Shown here one piece after another: positions 1 through 8,468 of a DNA stretch of 64,000 bases (its first letter is position 1; every line of letters begins with the position of its first letter). The notes beneath the pieces were generated by a model that had not been told where the DNA came from, did no database searches, and was given only the letters and a program-made list of their open reading frames with translations. Source of the stretch: Lachnoclostridium sp. UBA1308 (GTDB taxonomy: Bacteria; Bacillota; Clostridia; Lachnospirales; Lachnospiraceae); NCBI GenBank assembly GCA_002307215.1, contig DBTU01000055.1, positions 143,116-207,115 of the forward strand, read 5' to 3'. Made by a program: the position numbers and the translations under genes.

Positions 1-623
1 GTAACAAAATATTCCTTTGTTGATAAAACAAAAGGATAACTGAATACATTCTTAATCTTTCTGATCTTATCTTCAAAGTCCATCATATCCGTTAAATTCT
101 GGGATAGAACAATAAACTCATCCCCGCCGATTCTTGCAAGATAATCGTTTTCATCCATAGCCTGCTTCAATCGATAGGTCACGTCTATTAAAAGCTCATC
201 ACCATAGGAATGTCCGAGTGTATCATTAATATTCTTAAAATTGTCTATATCAATATCCATAATGGCGATAATTTCTTCATTACGAAGAGTAATCATGATA
301 TTATCTAACATCTCCGTAAAGGAAGCCCTATTGGGAAGTTCTGTCAGGTAATCCGTATATGCCATCTTTTTCATACTTTCTTTATTCTTATTCAACTCCT
401 CACATTTTACTGTAAGGTCGTTGACGGAATTGACCGAAGTATTATAATTACTCTCGAGTTCCCTACAATGCTCCAAGGTTTTTTGATTTACAACGTCCGC
501 AAGTGCTTTTGCATGAATAACAGCTCTGTATTTGACAATAAAATATATTAGCAGCAGTAAAATGATTACCAATGCTGTAATGATACCTATCCCAATAACT
601 CGATCGATTACAAAATATCCCAT
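1..623 (-). CDS. GGDEF diguanylate cyclase, 3' end outside the window
   Basis: This gene begins at the ATG at 623 behind a GGAGGGGG ribosome site and runs off the left edge. One membrane helix (residues about 8-30) is followed by a short, probably coiled linker and a GGDEF domain starting near residue 88. The active-site motif RIGGDEF (residues 164-170) and the upstream MDIDIDNFKNIND segment are intact, so c-di-GMP synthesis from two GTP at the inner membrane face is expected. The usual inhibitory RxxD site would lie at 157-160, but the sequence there is DEND, so product inhibition may be lost. No sensory domain is visible besides the membrane anchor. Confidence 0.88.
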   Translation of the reverse strand, partial: MGYFVIDRVIGIGIITALVIILLLLIYFIVKYRAVIHAKALADVVNQKTLEHCRELESNYNTSVNSVNDLTVKCEELNKNKESMKKMAYTDYLTELPNRASFTEMLDNIMITLRNEEIIAIMDIDIDNFKNINDTLGHSYGDELLIDVTYRLKQAMDENDYLARIGGDEFIVLSQNLTDMMDFEDKIRKIKNVFSYPFVLSTKEYFV

Positions 624-662
624 TGTCCCCCTCCAAACGTTCTCCAGACGTATCCTCATTTG

Positions 663-2048
663 TTATTTTGATTTCAAATAATTATCAATTCCCGATGCCG
701 CAGCCTTGCCTGCTCCCATTGCAAGAATAACCGTAGCTGCACCTGTAACTACATCCCCTCCGGCAAAAACACCCTCTCTTGAGGTTTCTCCGGTCTCTTC
801 ATTTGCAATTATACATTTATATTTATTCGTCTTCAGTCCATCTGTAGTCGCTGAAATCAATGGGTTAGGACTGGTTCCAAGTGACATAATAACCGTATCA
901 AGTTCCAGAACAAACTCGGAATCTTTTTTTTCTATAGGCGTTCTTCTGCCTGATTCATCCGGCTCACCCAGCTCCATCTCCACGCAACGCATACCGGATA
1001 CCCAACCGTTCTCATTCACAAGGATTTCCAGAGGATTGGTCAGCATCTTAAACTTCACACCCTCTTCAAGTGCATGATGTACTTCTTCCACTCTTGCGGG
1101 GAGCTCAGCTTCACTCCTACGATAAACAATATAGACTTCTGCTCCTAGTCTGAGAGCCGTTCTTGCAGCATCCATCGCTACATTTCCGCCTCCGACTACC
1201 GCAACCTTCTTACCTGCTATGATAGGAGTATCATAGCTTTCATCAAAGGCTTTCATAAGGTTATTACGCGTGAGATATTCATTCGATGAAAAGACACCAT
1301 TAGCATTCTCTCCCGGAATTCCCATGAATTTCGGAAGGCCTGCACCGGAACCGATAAATATGGCTTCAAAACCTTCTTCCTCCAATAATTCATCGATTGT
1401 GACAGATTTACCTATGATTACATTGGTTTCAATCTTTACTCCCAATGATTTCACATTCTCAATTTCGTATTTTACAACGGAATCCTTCGGAAGTCTAAAC
1501 TCAGGTATTCCATATACCAAAACGCCACCCGGCTCATGAAGAGCTTCAAAGATAGTAACATCATAGCCCATCTTGGCTAGGTCTCCTGCACAGCTAAGTC
1601 CCGCCGGACCGGCACCGATTACCGCTACCTTCCTGCCATTTGGATGTTGAGGCTTTTCTGGCTTAATCTTATTGTCTCTAGCCCAATCTGCCGTAAAACG
1701 CTCTAATTTACCGATAGATACCGGATCACCTTTTATTGCACGAATACACCTCTGCTCACATTGCGATTCCTGTGGGCATACTCTTCCGCAGACAGCCGGA
1801 AGCGATGAATATTTATCTATTACTTTAAATGCTGCCTCAATATCATCATTTACAATTTCCTTAATGAAACTTGGTATATCTATCGATACCGGGCAACCGG
1901 TAACACATTTCGGATTCTTACATTGTATGCATCTGGAAGCTTCAAGCTTAGCCTCTTCCTGATTATATCCATAACAAACTTCCTCAAAATTAGTTGCTCT
2001 GATCCTAGGGTCCTGCTCCCTTACCGAAACTTTCTTTAAAACATCCAT
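663..2048 (-). CDS. nfnB: NfnB, large subunit of NADH-dependent ferredoxin:NADP+ oxidoreductase (GltD-like)
   Basis: This 461-residue flavoprotein has the GltD fold. Cysteines C40/C43/C48/C52 and C87/C91/C97/C101 ligate two [4Fe-4S] clusters. A first dinucleotide motif, VIGAGPAG at about 143, binds FAD, and a second, VVGGGNVAMDAA near 283, binds NADP(H). The C-terminal FAGGDVVTGAATV motif closes the FAD site. Alone it could be read as the glutamate synthase small subunit. The FNR-like gene 45 bp upstream, with no gltB nearby, points to the electron-bifurcating NfnAB complex, which couples NADH and reduced ferredoxin oxidation to NADP+ reduction in the cytoplasm. The start has GGAGG nine bases upstream. 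Confidence 0.87.
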   Translation of the reverse strand: MDVLKKVSVREQDPRIRATNFEEVCYGYNQEEAKLEASRCIQCKNPKCVTGCPVSIDIPSFIKEIVNDDIEAAFKVIDKYSSLPAVCGRVCPQESQCEQRCIRAIKGDPVSIGKLERFTADWARDNKIKPEKPQHPNGRKVAVIGAGPAGLSCAGDLAKMGYDVTIFEALHEPGGVLVYGIPEFRLPKDSVVKYEIENVKSLGVKIETNVIIGKSVTIDELLEEEGFEAIFIGSGAGLPKFMGIPGENANGVFSSNEYLTRNNLMKAFDESYDTPIIAGKKVAVVGGGNVAMDAARTALRLGAEVYIVYRRSEAELPARVEEVHHALEEGVKFKMLTNPLEILVNENGWVSGMRCVEMELGEPDESGRRTPIEKKDSEFVLELDTVIMSLGTSPNPLISATTDGLKTNKYKCIIANEETGETSREGVFAGGDVVTGAATVILAMGAGKAAASGIDNYLKSK

Positions 2049-2093
2049 CTCTATCCTCCATGATGCCTGAAATCCGATCTGCCGATTAAGCGA

Positions 2094-2996
2094 TTAATGG
2101 CACTCGCAGTCCTTATGATGATGCGTAGCTCCTTCTTTATTCCGGAGTACTTTTTTTCCTTCCTCCGATTTATACATCTGAAGTCGTTTCATAGCCTCAT
2201 CAAAATTAACAAGATGCCCATCAAATTCAGGACCATCAACACATGCAAACTTAACTTCATTTCCTATCGTAAGCCTGCAGGCTCCGCACATACCGGTTCC
2301 ATCAACCATAACAGGATTCATACTTACAATTGTCTGAATTCCTAATTCCTTTGTTAAGATACATGCAAATTTCATCATTATCATTGGACCGATTGCAATA
2401 ACCAAATCATATTTCTTTCCCTGATTATTGATTAAATTCTTGATACAATCATTTACATTTCCTTTAAAGCCGTACGAGCCGTCATCCGTGGATATGTAAA
2501 GATTCTTCGCATACTGCTTCATGTTATCTTCCAGAATAATCAGATCTTTATTCCTTGCGCCGATGATGCAATCCGCCTCATAACCGTTTTCTTTCATCCA
2601 TTTGATCTGTGGATATACCGGAGCAGCTCCGACTCCGCCGGCCACAAATAAAATTTTCTTTTTGGCAAGCATATCCGCCGGCATATCAATCAATTCCGAT
2701 CTACGCCCCAAAGGTCCTGTGAAATCACTGAATGCCTCGCCGACCTTATATTGTGCCATTAATCCTGTTGAAGATCCTATCGCCTGAAAAACAATACTAA
2801 CTGTTTCGGCTTCTCTATTATAATCGCAAATTGTTAAAGGAATTCGTTCACCTTTTTCATCCATCTTTACAATGACAAACTGCCCGGGATAGCAGTTTTT
2901 CGCTACTCTGGGTGCTTTCACATCCATTAGATAAATGGAATTAGCAAGGCTTTCCTTTTTCGTAATAGTGTATGTGTAATTTTCTGCCATTCCCAT
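2094..2996 (-). CDS. nfnA: NfnA, small FNR-like subunit of the Nfn transhydrogenase
   Basis: This 300-residue protein belongs to the PyrK/sulfide dehydrogenase FNR-like family. An N-terminal FAD-binding barrel (PGQFVIVKMDEKGERIPLT, about residues 35-55) precedes the NAD(H)-binding half with VAGGVGAAPVYPQ. Near the C terminus MCGACRLTIG and FACVDGPEFDG supply the [2Fe-2S] cysteines. It would carry the bifurcating FAD and take electrons from NADH. It is the first gene of the nfnA-nfnB pair, the standard clostridial order. The last residues, HHHKDCECH, form a short His/Cys tail outside the family core. The alternative reading, a dihydroorotate dehydrogenase electron-transfer subunit, is less likely because pyrD is absent. 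Confidence 0.86.
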   Translation of the reverse strand: MGMAENYTYTITKKESLANSIYLMDVKAPRVAKNCYPGQFVIVKMDEKGERIPLTICDYNREAETVSIVFQAIGSSTGLMAQYKVGEAFSDFTGPLGRRSELIDMPADMLAKKKILFVAGGVGAAPVYPQIKWMKENGYEADCIIGARNKDLIILEDNMKQYAKNLYISTDDGSYGFKGNVNDCIKNLINNQGKKYDLVIAIGPMIMMKFACILTKELGIQTIVSMNPVMVDGTGMCGACRLTIGNEVKFACVDGPEFDGHLVNFDEAMKRLQMYKSEEGKKVLRNKEGATHHHKDCECH

Positions 2997-3031
2997 AAAC
3001 CTCTTTCTTATTCAGCCTTACTGCATTATTA

Positions 3032-3060
3032 ATTATACGGTACACCGATTAAAAAATCCA
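3032..3060 (-). promoter_or_regulatory. Possible nfnAB promoter
   Basis: Read on the minus strand, TGGATT is followed after 17 bases by a perfect TATAAT, about 36 bp upstream of the nfnA start. The -10 is strong and the -35 is weak. The rest of the AT-rich 2997-3236 gap shows no further element that I can support. Confidence 0.4.
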
Positions 3061-3236
3061 GTGAATTTTGAAAAATGCAACAGTGTTTACACATTTCGGC
3101 ATATTCCATATATTTTCACCAATAAATTCTATATATATCGTGCTCTCAAAATAGTAAAAGGAATATTAATACAAGTATTATAAAATATTTAATAAATAAC
3201 TGTATCCGTTACCGTCTATTTGCATAACAATAAATT

Positions 3237-3866
3237 TCACTTGTCATGCGTTGCCGCCCTAAGATTTCCAATAAACTGAATGTAATTGGTCTCTTCCGCG
3301 GCAAGATCAGCTCCAAGTCTACCAAGGCGATCACAGCGGCATAATAGTGCAATGTCCTCTACCTCTACTCGCTGTAACAGTGCCTTGACATCCTGAAAGG
3401 GAAGATTTTTTTGAACATAAAGCATATGCATATGATATCTAACCAGAGCCGCCACTTCACTTATAAAAGTCTGATCCTCTGTAAAACAACTTAAGAATTC
3501 AACGCACAGCTTTTCGCCTTCTTTATCATGGTCGTATGAAGTTATTTTACAGTTCTTTACTCTTGTCGTACCGGGCTTTCCGATATCATGCAACAATGCG
3601 GCCCACATAAACACGTCTGGATCTTTCACCTTACTTCGAACGATAGCCGCTTCGTCAAGTACCAGCAGTGTATGATTCCACACGCTTCCCTCGGGGTGAT
3701 ATTTTGCAGACTGCTCTGTGGTTTTCATTTTCCAAAGCATAGCGAACGGATATTCCTTATACCGTTGCTGCTCTGATAACCCTGCAATATACTCAGATGG
3801 TCTATCATCCCTAAGCAGATGTGCTGTTATCTCTGCAAATAATTCTTGTCTATTAATCTCGATCAT
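3237..3866 (-). CDS. HD-domain (HDIG) phosphohydrolase
   Basis: This 209-residue cytoplasmic protein carries a metal-dependent HD phosphohydrolase core: H65 (SVWNHTLLVLDEA), the HD pair at 93-94 in LLHDIGKPG, and a later His-rich helix with RYHMHMLY. The length suits stand-alone HDIG proteins related to the nucleotidyltransferase HD domain. The substrate is unknown; nucleotides or RNA ends are usual for the family. It is a single-gene unit with AAAGGAGGTG 12-14 bases before the ATG, and is not visibly coupled to its neighbours. Confidence 0.75.
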   Translation of the reverse strand: MIEINRQELFAEITAHLLRDDRPSEYIAGLSEQQRYKEYPFAMLWKMKTTEQSAKYHPEGSVWNHTLLVLDEAAIVRSKVKDPDVFMWAALLHDIGKPGTTRVKNCKITSYDHDKEGEKLCVEFLSCFTEDQTFISEVAALVRYHMHMLYVQKNLPFQDVKALLQRVEVEDIALLCRCDRLGRLGADLAAEETNYIQFIGNLRAATHDK

Positions 3867-3966
3867 AAAACCCTAAAACACCTCCTTTGAAATAAGTTTT
3901 TGTCGGGGATTACACCGCATTGGCTAGAAATACAATATTAAAATATGCAGAATCATACGAGCAATT

Positions 3967-4012
3967 AAAAGAAGTTCAGGATGAAATTCCACAAAATTTC
4001 ATCCTGAACTTC
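3967..4012 (-). terminator. Strong hairpin terminator for the small-gene pair
   Basis: An exact 18 bp inverted repeat (3971-3988 with 3995-4012) has a 6-base loop. On the minus strand it is followed by TTTTAATT and lies 26 bp after the stop of the gene ending at 4039. Confidence 0.7.
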
Positions 4013-4038
4013 CCTTTAACTTTGCAATATAAATTTCT

Positions 4039-4218
4039 TCATCCTTTTGGTTCATGATTTGGAGTCTCATAATGATTAGCACGTTGATGACCGGCTTTTG
4101 CCTTTCCCTGTATTTCGGGAACGGGCGGAACATCGTTCTTCTGAATATTCATGGTTTGCCGGCCTTCTGTTCCATGTGGCTCGGTTACATCGGGTCTCCT
4201 CATCCCTGCTTTTGCCAT
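4039..4218 (-). CDS. Small basic hypothetical protein (59 aa)
   Basis: The frame is open from 4242, but the ATG at 4218 has an ideal AAAGGAGGGGAGAGG site, so I start there. The product is hydrophilic and rich in Lys, His, Pro and Asn, with a central KNDVPPVPEIQGKAK segment. It has no membrane helix, signal or Cys motif. The N terminus (MAKAGMRRPDVTEPHG) resembles small conserved clostridial proteins of unknown function, from memory only. It follows the 45-residue gene by 13 bp, so the two probably share a transcript ending at the hairpin at 3971-4012. Confidence 0.6.
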   Translation of the reverse strand: MAKAGMRRPDVTEPHGTEGRQTMNIQKNDVPPVPEIQGKAKAGHQRANHYETPNHEPKG

Positions 4219-4231
4219 CCTCTCCCCTCCT

Positions 4232-4369
4232 TTATACATCATTCGGCTTATTTGATTGTTTCTTTACTGTATTACTATCATTTTTCACATCTTCCTTTGT
4301 AATGGGCGTCTGTCCGTTTGCTTTCTTAACTCTTGCTCTTTTATTATCAACCTGACTGTCCTTGGGCAT
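4232..4369 (-). CDS. Small Lys/Asn-rich hypothetical protein (45 aa)
   Basis: This short gene has ATG at 4369 behind AGGAGGAAACT, encodes 45 residues and ends in TAA at 4232. The product (starting MPKDSQVDNKRARVKK) is strongly charged, without hydrophobic stretches, and probably unstructured. Good ribosome sites on both this gene and its downstream partner, only 13 bp apart, argue that the pair is real. I do not recognise a family. A spore- or nucleic-acid-associated small protein is possible, but nothing in the sequence proves it. Confidence 0.5.
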   Translation of the reverse strand: MPKDSQVDNKRARVKKANGQTPITKEDVKNDSNTVKKQSNKPNDV

Positions 4370-4443
4370 AGTTTCCTCCTGTTCTGCTACATACAACTGT
4401 CATTACCGATAGTATATACAGAAGAATGCATCCTATCCTTTTA

Positions 4444-4938
4444 TCACAAATCCAGTTCTTCATACCCGGATAATTTTGATAGATTGTAGTTTGAAAAACG
4501 TTTGTCCGAGGACAACTCCCTTCCAAACCATTCCGGTGGAATAAATATCTCTGAAGCTTCAACATCCGGAAATTCCACCTCAGCAAAAACAAGCCCCTCT
4601 AACAATCCTTCAAATATATCCAACTCTGCTGTCAGTCCACCTTCCAAAGGAATTAGATATCGTGTTTTTTGTATCATATGATGATCTGTCTTAGGAACAA
4701 GTTCCTCATAAGCTTCTTTCGTAAGCATAAGTTCCACTTCATGATTGATGATAGCACTGTTCTTAGTCATCTTCTTAATACCTTCCTTTGATTTATAGGT
4801 CAGTATATAATCATCATTACTTTTACGAACTCGGATGGTGGGATTATGACATAAATACCCCTGTTCAATCTTTTTAAATTCATATAGCGATAAATTTTCG
4901 GGCATTTGATGTATTGCATATTTACGTTCGATTTCCAT
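4444..4938 (-). CDS. CYTH-domain triphosphate-processing protein
   Basis: The start is the ATG at 4938 (GGAGG five bases upstream); a TTG four codons earlier sits on the ribosome site itself. The 164-residue product opens with MEIERKYAI, the ExExK signature of the CYTH superfamily. TIRVRKSNDDYILTYKSK, EVELMLTKEAYEEL, TAELDIFEG and AEVEFPD supply the alternating charged strands of the triphosphate tunnel. Family members include triphosphatases and class IV adenylate cyclases. In Bacillota with no partner gene, tri- or polyphosphatase activity is the likelier role. It is cytoplasmic and divergent from the + strand gene at 5001. Confidence 0.8.
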   Translation of the reverse strand: MEIERKYAIHQMPENLSLYEFKKIEQGYLCHNPTIRVRKSNDDYILTYKSKEGIKKMTKNSAIINHEVELMLTKEAYEELVPKTDHHMIQKTRYLIPLEGGLTAELDIFEGLLEGLVFAEVEFPDVEASEIFIPPEWFGRELSSDKRFSNYNLSKLSGYEELDL

Positions 4939-5000
4939 ATGATCCTCCAACTTTCTTGTTCTCCCTGTATAGGAAATATTTTTCTGCTCATACTATTTCC

Positions 5001-5405
5001 ATGAAAAAGAAAAAAAAATTTTTTGAAAACTTTATGATATGCGGTCTATGTGGCTGGTGCATGGAATGCTTCTGGACAGGACTTGCTTCCATTCGTAAGC
5101 ATACGGATAAGAAACTGGCCTGCCATACCTCAATATGGATGTTTCCCATCTATGGAATGGCAGCATGTCTGACACCAATCTGCAAAAAACTGAAAACCCA
5201 TAATGCACTTCTTCGAGGAGGTGTCTATACTATTTTTATTTATTTTGCAGAATACACCAGCGGTGTACTTCTGAAAAAATTTGGTGCATGTCCCTGGGAT
5301 TACAGTAAAGCGAAACTCAACTATAAAGGTGTGATTCGATTCGATTATGCTCCGGTATGGTGTCTTGCCGGACTCTTTTTCGAAAAGTTGCTAAATCACC
5401 GTTAA
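5001..5405 (+). CDS. CmpB-like integral membrane protein (putative ABC-transporter type IV family)
   Basis: I start at the ATG at 5001 (MKKKKKFFENFMICGL); the frame is open upstream but would overlap the divergent CYTH gene. The 134-residue product has a Cys/Trp-rich first helix (GLCGWCMECFWTG), a second around IWMFPIYGMAACLTP, a third around GGVYTIFIYFAEY, and the conserved FGACPWDYSKAKLNYKG loop. These match the small membrane family annotated as putative ABC-transporter type IV (PF06541), whose function is not settled. There is no clear ribosome site before the start, so the N terminus is less certain than the rest. Confidence 0.7.
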   Translation: MKKKKKFFENFMICGLCGWCMECFWTGLASIRKHTDKKLACHTSIWMFPIYGMAACLTPICKKLKTHNALLRGGVYTIFIYFAEYTSGVLLKKFGACPWDYSKAKLNYKGVIRFDYAPVWCLAGLFFEKLLNHR

Positions 5406-5446
5406 AAACACAATCATAGCTTACACTTTTCCTAACGGTTCAATAC

Positions 5447-5475
5447 TTGAAAGGCAGCTGTAAAAGATGTATACT
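5447..5475 (+). promoter_or_regulatory. Promoter for the HAD-GNAT / Fur operon
   Basis: TTGAAA and TATACT are separated by exactly 17 bases, about 50 bp before the TTG start at 5527. Confidence 0.6.
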
Positions 5476-5526
5476 TGAAAATATTATGAAGATATTTGTA
5501 TTACCTGTCAATAGGAGGATATATTC

Positions 5527-6699
5527 TTGTTAAAAGCAGTAATATTTGATATGGATGGGGTTATTATCGACAGCGAACCCATGCACGCGAGGGCTGCATT
5601 GTTAGCCCTTCAGAAATACAAAGCCGAGATTACCATTGACTATGTTGAAGGTTTTATCGGTAGCACTACATACTACATGTGTCAGAGGATGGTTGAAGAT
5701 TTACAATTACAAACCACTCCCGAAGAGCTTCTGAGAACAAATGAAGAAATGAAGAGATTGTTACTGAGCACTGAAGGCCATACGGTCGTTCCTTATGTCA
5801 TTGACTTGATCAAGGATTTATATCAACATGGAATTATGCTTACCATCGCTTCCTCCTCCTCTCCTGAAGAGATAGAAGAAGTCATGGATTCGCTTGAAAT
5901 CAGAAATTACTTCAGAGGTTTTGTATCCGGAGTAAATGTTCCAAATCCAAAACCGGCTCCTGATATATTTCTGGAAGCAGCGAAAAGGCTTGAGGTATCT
6001 CCCGAAGAATGCCTGGTCATTGAGGATTCCTATCATGGCGTTACAGCCGCAAATGCAGCAGGCGTATCCTGTATTGGACTTGTTAATCCCCACTCCGGTA
6101 ACCAGGACCTAAGTAAGGCCGCTTTGCTTGTGGAAGGCTTTGAAGAAGTTGATTATAGCTTTATAAAACATTTTTATGATGAAATCAATACGTCAAACAT
6201 CATTCTTACTACGGACCGCTTACTGATAAGGGAGCTCACCTTATCTGATATCCCTGATTTATTTCGGATTTATCGACAACCTGAGATACGAGAATTTCTT
6301 GATGATTTTTCAGATGATCTCAGTGTGGAACTGGATAAGCATAAAGCCTATATCAAATATATTTACCGCTTCTATGGTTTCGGATTATGGGGTGTTTTTA
6401 TTAAGGATAGTGAAACGTTAATCGGTAGATGCGGAATCGAATTAACTACACTCGGTAATGATAGTGTCTATGAAATAGGTTATCTTTTAAATACAGAATA
6501 TCAAGGAATTGGGTACGGTGTTGAATTTGTGGAAGGGGTTCTGAAATATTCTAAGAACATACTAAACATCCAAAAAATCATTGCCATAATCGATAAAGGT
6601 AACCTTAAATCCATACAACTTGCCGAACGAGTTGGTATGCGAAGGCTTAGTGAATATAGTCGAAACCGTCGTGATTGTTATGTTTATGAAGCAATATAA
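5527..6699 (+). CDS. Bifunctional HAD phosphatase / GNAT acetyltransferase fusion
   Basis: Translation probably starts at TTG 5527, with AGGAGG eight bases upstream. Residues 1-225 form a beta-phosphoglucomutase-like HAD hydrolase: FDMDGVIIDSEP (Asp8 nucleophile, Asp10 acid), a Ser-rich motif II (IASSSSPEE), PNPKPAPDIF with the motif III Lys, and VIEDSYHGVTAA for motif IV. Residues about 230-390 are a RimJ/RimL-type GNAT domain (LTTDRLLIRELTLSDI, GYLLNTEYQGIGYG, NLKSIQLAERVGM). Each domain is close to full length, so this is a real fusion and not a read-through artefact. Substrates are unknown. It is followed after 11 bp by a Fur-family gene. Confidence 0.85.
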   Translation: MLKAVIFDMDGVIIDSEPMHARAALLALQKYKAEITIDYVEGFIGSTTYYMCQRMVEDLQLQTTPEELLRTNEEMKRLLLSTEGHTVVPYVIDLIKDLYQHGIMLTIASSSSPEEIEEVMDSLEIRNYFRGFVSGVNVPNPKPAPDIFLEAAKRLEVSPEECLVIEDSYHGVTAANAAGVSCIGLVNPHSGNQDLSKAALLVEGFEEVDYSFIKHFYDEINTSNIILTTDRLLIRELTLSDIPDLFRIYRQPEIREFLDDFSDDLSVELDKHKAYIKYIYRFYGFGLWGVFIKDSETLIGRCGIELTTLGNDSVYEIGYLLNTEYQGIGYGVEFVEGVLKYSKNILNIQKIIAIIDKGNLKSIQLAERVGMRRLSEYSRNRRDCYVYEAI

Positions 6700-6710
6700 G
6701 GAGTCTTGCT

Positions 6711-7121
6711 ATGTCAAATGAAAGAAATACAAAACAAAAGCAAATGATATTATCTATATTAAGGGAATCGGATCGCCCTATGTCAATTAATGAAATTTAT
6801 AGTAAAATTGTTGAATGCCTTCCTAAGATAGCGAAATCAACAATCTATCGAAATATCGACAGTCTGCTCCTTCAAAACCTAATTGATAAATATCATCTGA
6901 ACGACAATGAAATCTTCTATCGGATAAAAACAAACTGCCATGAACATAAGCATTTTGTTATCTGTGATGATTGTAAAAAGGTCTTCGATCTTCCTACATG
7001 TCCAATTCATGACCTTGAAAGTGCCATGGAGGAAGAGGGATTTATTATCAAAGAGCACCAAATTCAAATTAGTGGTATCTGTAAGGACTGTGCCAAATTT
7101 AAGCATAATATAAATACATAA
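6711..7121 (+). CDS. Fur-family metalloregulator
   Basis: This 136-residue protein has a winged helix (KQKQMILSILRESDRPMSINEIYSKI, then AKSTIYRNIDSLL) and a C-terminal dimerisation domain. CDDC in the HFVICDDCKKVF region and CKDC near the end form the structural zinc site. HEHKH and EEHQIQ-like stretches could form the sensing site. It could be a Fur, Zur or PerR type; the residues do not decide. AAGGAG lies seven bases before the ATG, and the 11 bp gap to the HAD-GNAT gene suggests co-transcription. Confidence 0.85.
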   Translation: MSNERNTKQKQMILSILRESDRPMSINEIYSKIVECLPKIAKSTIYRNIDSLLLQNLIDKYHLNDNEIFYRIKTNCHEHKHFVICDDCKKVFDLPTCPIHDLESAMEEEGFIIKEHQIQISGICKDCAKFKHNINT

Positions 7122-7212
7122 TATTCGTATACATATATTGCAATTATCAGAACTTATGAACTTATATGAATGGGCCGACACTTCTTCTAATATAACAGAC
7201 TTATCTATAAGC

Positions 7213-7241
7213 AAAAAAGGATGTTGCATATTGCAACATCC
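7213..7241 (-). terminator. Terminator of the lipoprotein gene
   Basis: A perfect 10 bp stem (7219-7228 with 7232-7241) with a 3-base loop is followed on the minus strand by six T, eight bases after the lipoprotein stop. Confidence 0.85.
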
Positions 7242-7248
7242 CATATAA

Positions 7249-7542
7249 TTATTTTGTGCCGGTTCCTGTTGAACCAGTACCTGTTCCTGTCCCTAATGTT
7301 CCGCTTGATCCCGAAGCCCCATTTGTTAAATTTGATCCTGTTCCTGTACCATTGGTGATTCCGGTTCCGGTAATATTGGTAGTCCCTGTTGTAGTTCTTG
7401 GTGTAGTTGTTATTGAGGTAGTTGCACTGTTATTTGTTCCGGTAGTTGTTCCTGTCTTAGTATCGTCTGTTGTTGCACATCCTGCTAATAAAATAGTTGA
7501 TATAAAGCATATGCTAATTATGATTGCCAATTTTCTTCTCAT
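7249..7542 (-). CDS. Thr/Gly-rich low-complexity lipoprotein
   Basis: The 97-residue product has a Lys/Arg start, a hydrophobic core and the lipobox LAGC (Cys about residue 21), so it should be diacylated and anchored outside the membrane. Everything after the Cys is Thr, Gly, Ser and Asn, ending in repeated TGTG units. No folded domain is evident. GGAGGAG precedes the ATG by five bases, and a terminator follows directly, so it is a clean single-gene unit. A surface spacer or spore-coat-like protein is a guess. The Thr/Gly repeats are prone to length variation. Confidence 0.7.
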   Translation of the reverse strand: MRRKLAIIISICFISTILLAGCATTDDTKTGTTTGTNNSATTSITTTPRTTTGTTNITGTGITNGTGTGSNLTNGASGSSGTLGTGTGTGSTGTGTK

Positions 7543-7663
7543 GATACTCCTCCTATATAAGTTTGTTTTACATAGTTTGTATTACGTAGTTAGTATCTCT
7601 CTGATCAATTGATTTATTCATAATTCATATCCTGTAAACAACGTCACAACTCTTACATTATTT

Positions 7664-8446
7664 TCATTTTGATTTAAACTCCGTCATATCCTTCCGGAAT
7701 CGAAGCGGCAGATTACCTCTTTGCAGCTTTGGATTAATCCGTTCTTTTATTACAATATTTTGAAAGAATATCTTCCACAAATCGCGGTAGTCATCCTCCA
7801 CAAAGGATATCTTATCCATACCTTCTTGATCAATCTCCGGTACATGTGCCAAAATCCACGGATTTCCGGGAACATGAAAAGTCGCGAGCTGTCGATCGGC
7901 ATCATAAATCAAAAAGCGCTCCTGTGGAAAACGATCTTCAAAATGAGGAGTTATTAAGGTAATAACATTGCTTTTTGGATGAATCACAGCAGTAAGCAAC
8001 TTATTCTCCTGCTCTGAAAACCTAATAAATTCAATAAAATGATATGCTTCCCTGCTTACATTTTTATTAACACGTAAAAACTGATTAACTACTTCATTGC
8101 TCATGTGTTCCATGATACTTCTTCCAATCGAAAACCCAAGTATCAGAAAACGGTAAATCAGATCCGCTTTACCCAAATAATCGGATAATGCAACCCGACA
8201 TGACATTTCAAAAGCTTCCTCTGATATCTTCGATTTAATTGAAGCAGATACCTTGAAGGCTAGCTCTAAATCAGTATCCACTGCAATATATTCTGAAAAA
8301 AGTTCAATATTGGCGTATTTACTTCCTTCACTCTTTTCTTCAATCTTAATGTTAGCATGTCCGTATCTCGAACTCCAAGCCAGGTATATAGCGGTAAAGA
8401 TTCCATCAATACTGTTGTCACAAAGATAGATGTGTTTTGTTTCCAT
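7664..8446 (-). CDS. TIGR03915-type DNA metabolism protein linked to a radical-SAM partner
   Basis: This 260-residue soluble protein opens with YLCDNSIDGIFTAIYLAW, typical of the TIGR03915 family, and has the conserved C-terminal FRKDMTEFK tail and a central HVPGNPWILAHVPE segment. The family is almost always next to the radical-SAM protein TIGR03916, as here (22 bp apart, same strand). Family context suggests DNA modification or repair, sometimes with a uracil-DNA-glycosylase-like domain, but none is clear here. Expression should follow the SOS-type promoter upstream of the partner gene. Confidence 0.75.
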   Translation of the reverse strand: METKHIYLCDNSIDGIFTAIYLAWSSRYGHANIKIEEKSEGSKYANIELFSEYIAVDTDLELAFKVSASIKSKISEEAFEMSCRVALSDYLGKADLIYRFLILGFSIGRSIMEHMSNEVVNQFLRVNKNVSREAYHFIEFIRFSEQENKLLTAVIHPKSNVITLITPHFEDRFPQERFLIYDADRQLATFHVPGNPWILAHVPEIDQEGMDKISFVEDDYRDLWKIFFQNIVIKERINPKLQRGNLPLRFRKDMTEFKSK

Positions 8447-8468
8447 TCTTCATCAACTCCCAAATCTG

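Noticed and set aside
663..2048. Glutamate synthase small subunit (GltD)
   Set aside because: There is no GltB gene; the FNR-like neighbour makes NfnB more likely.
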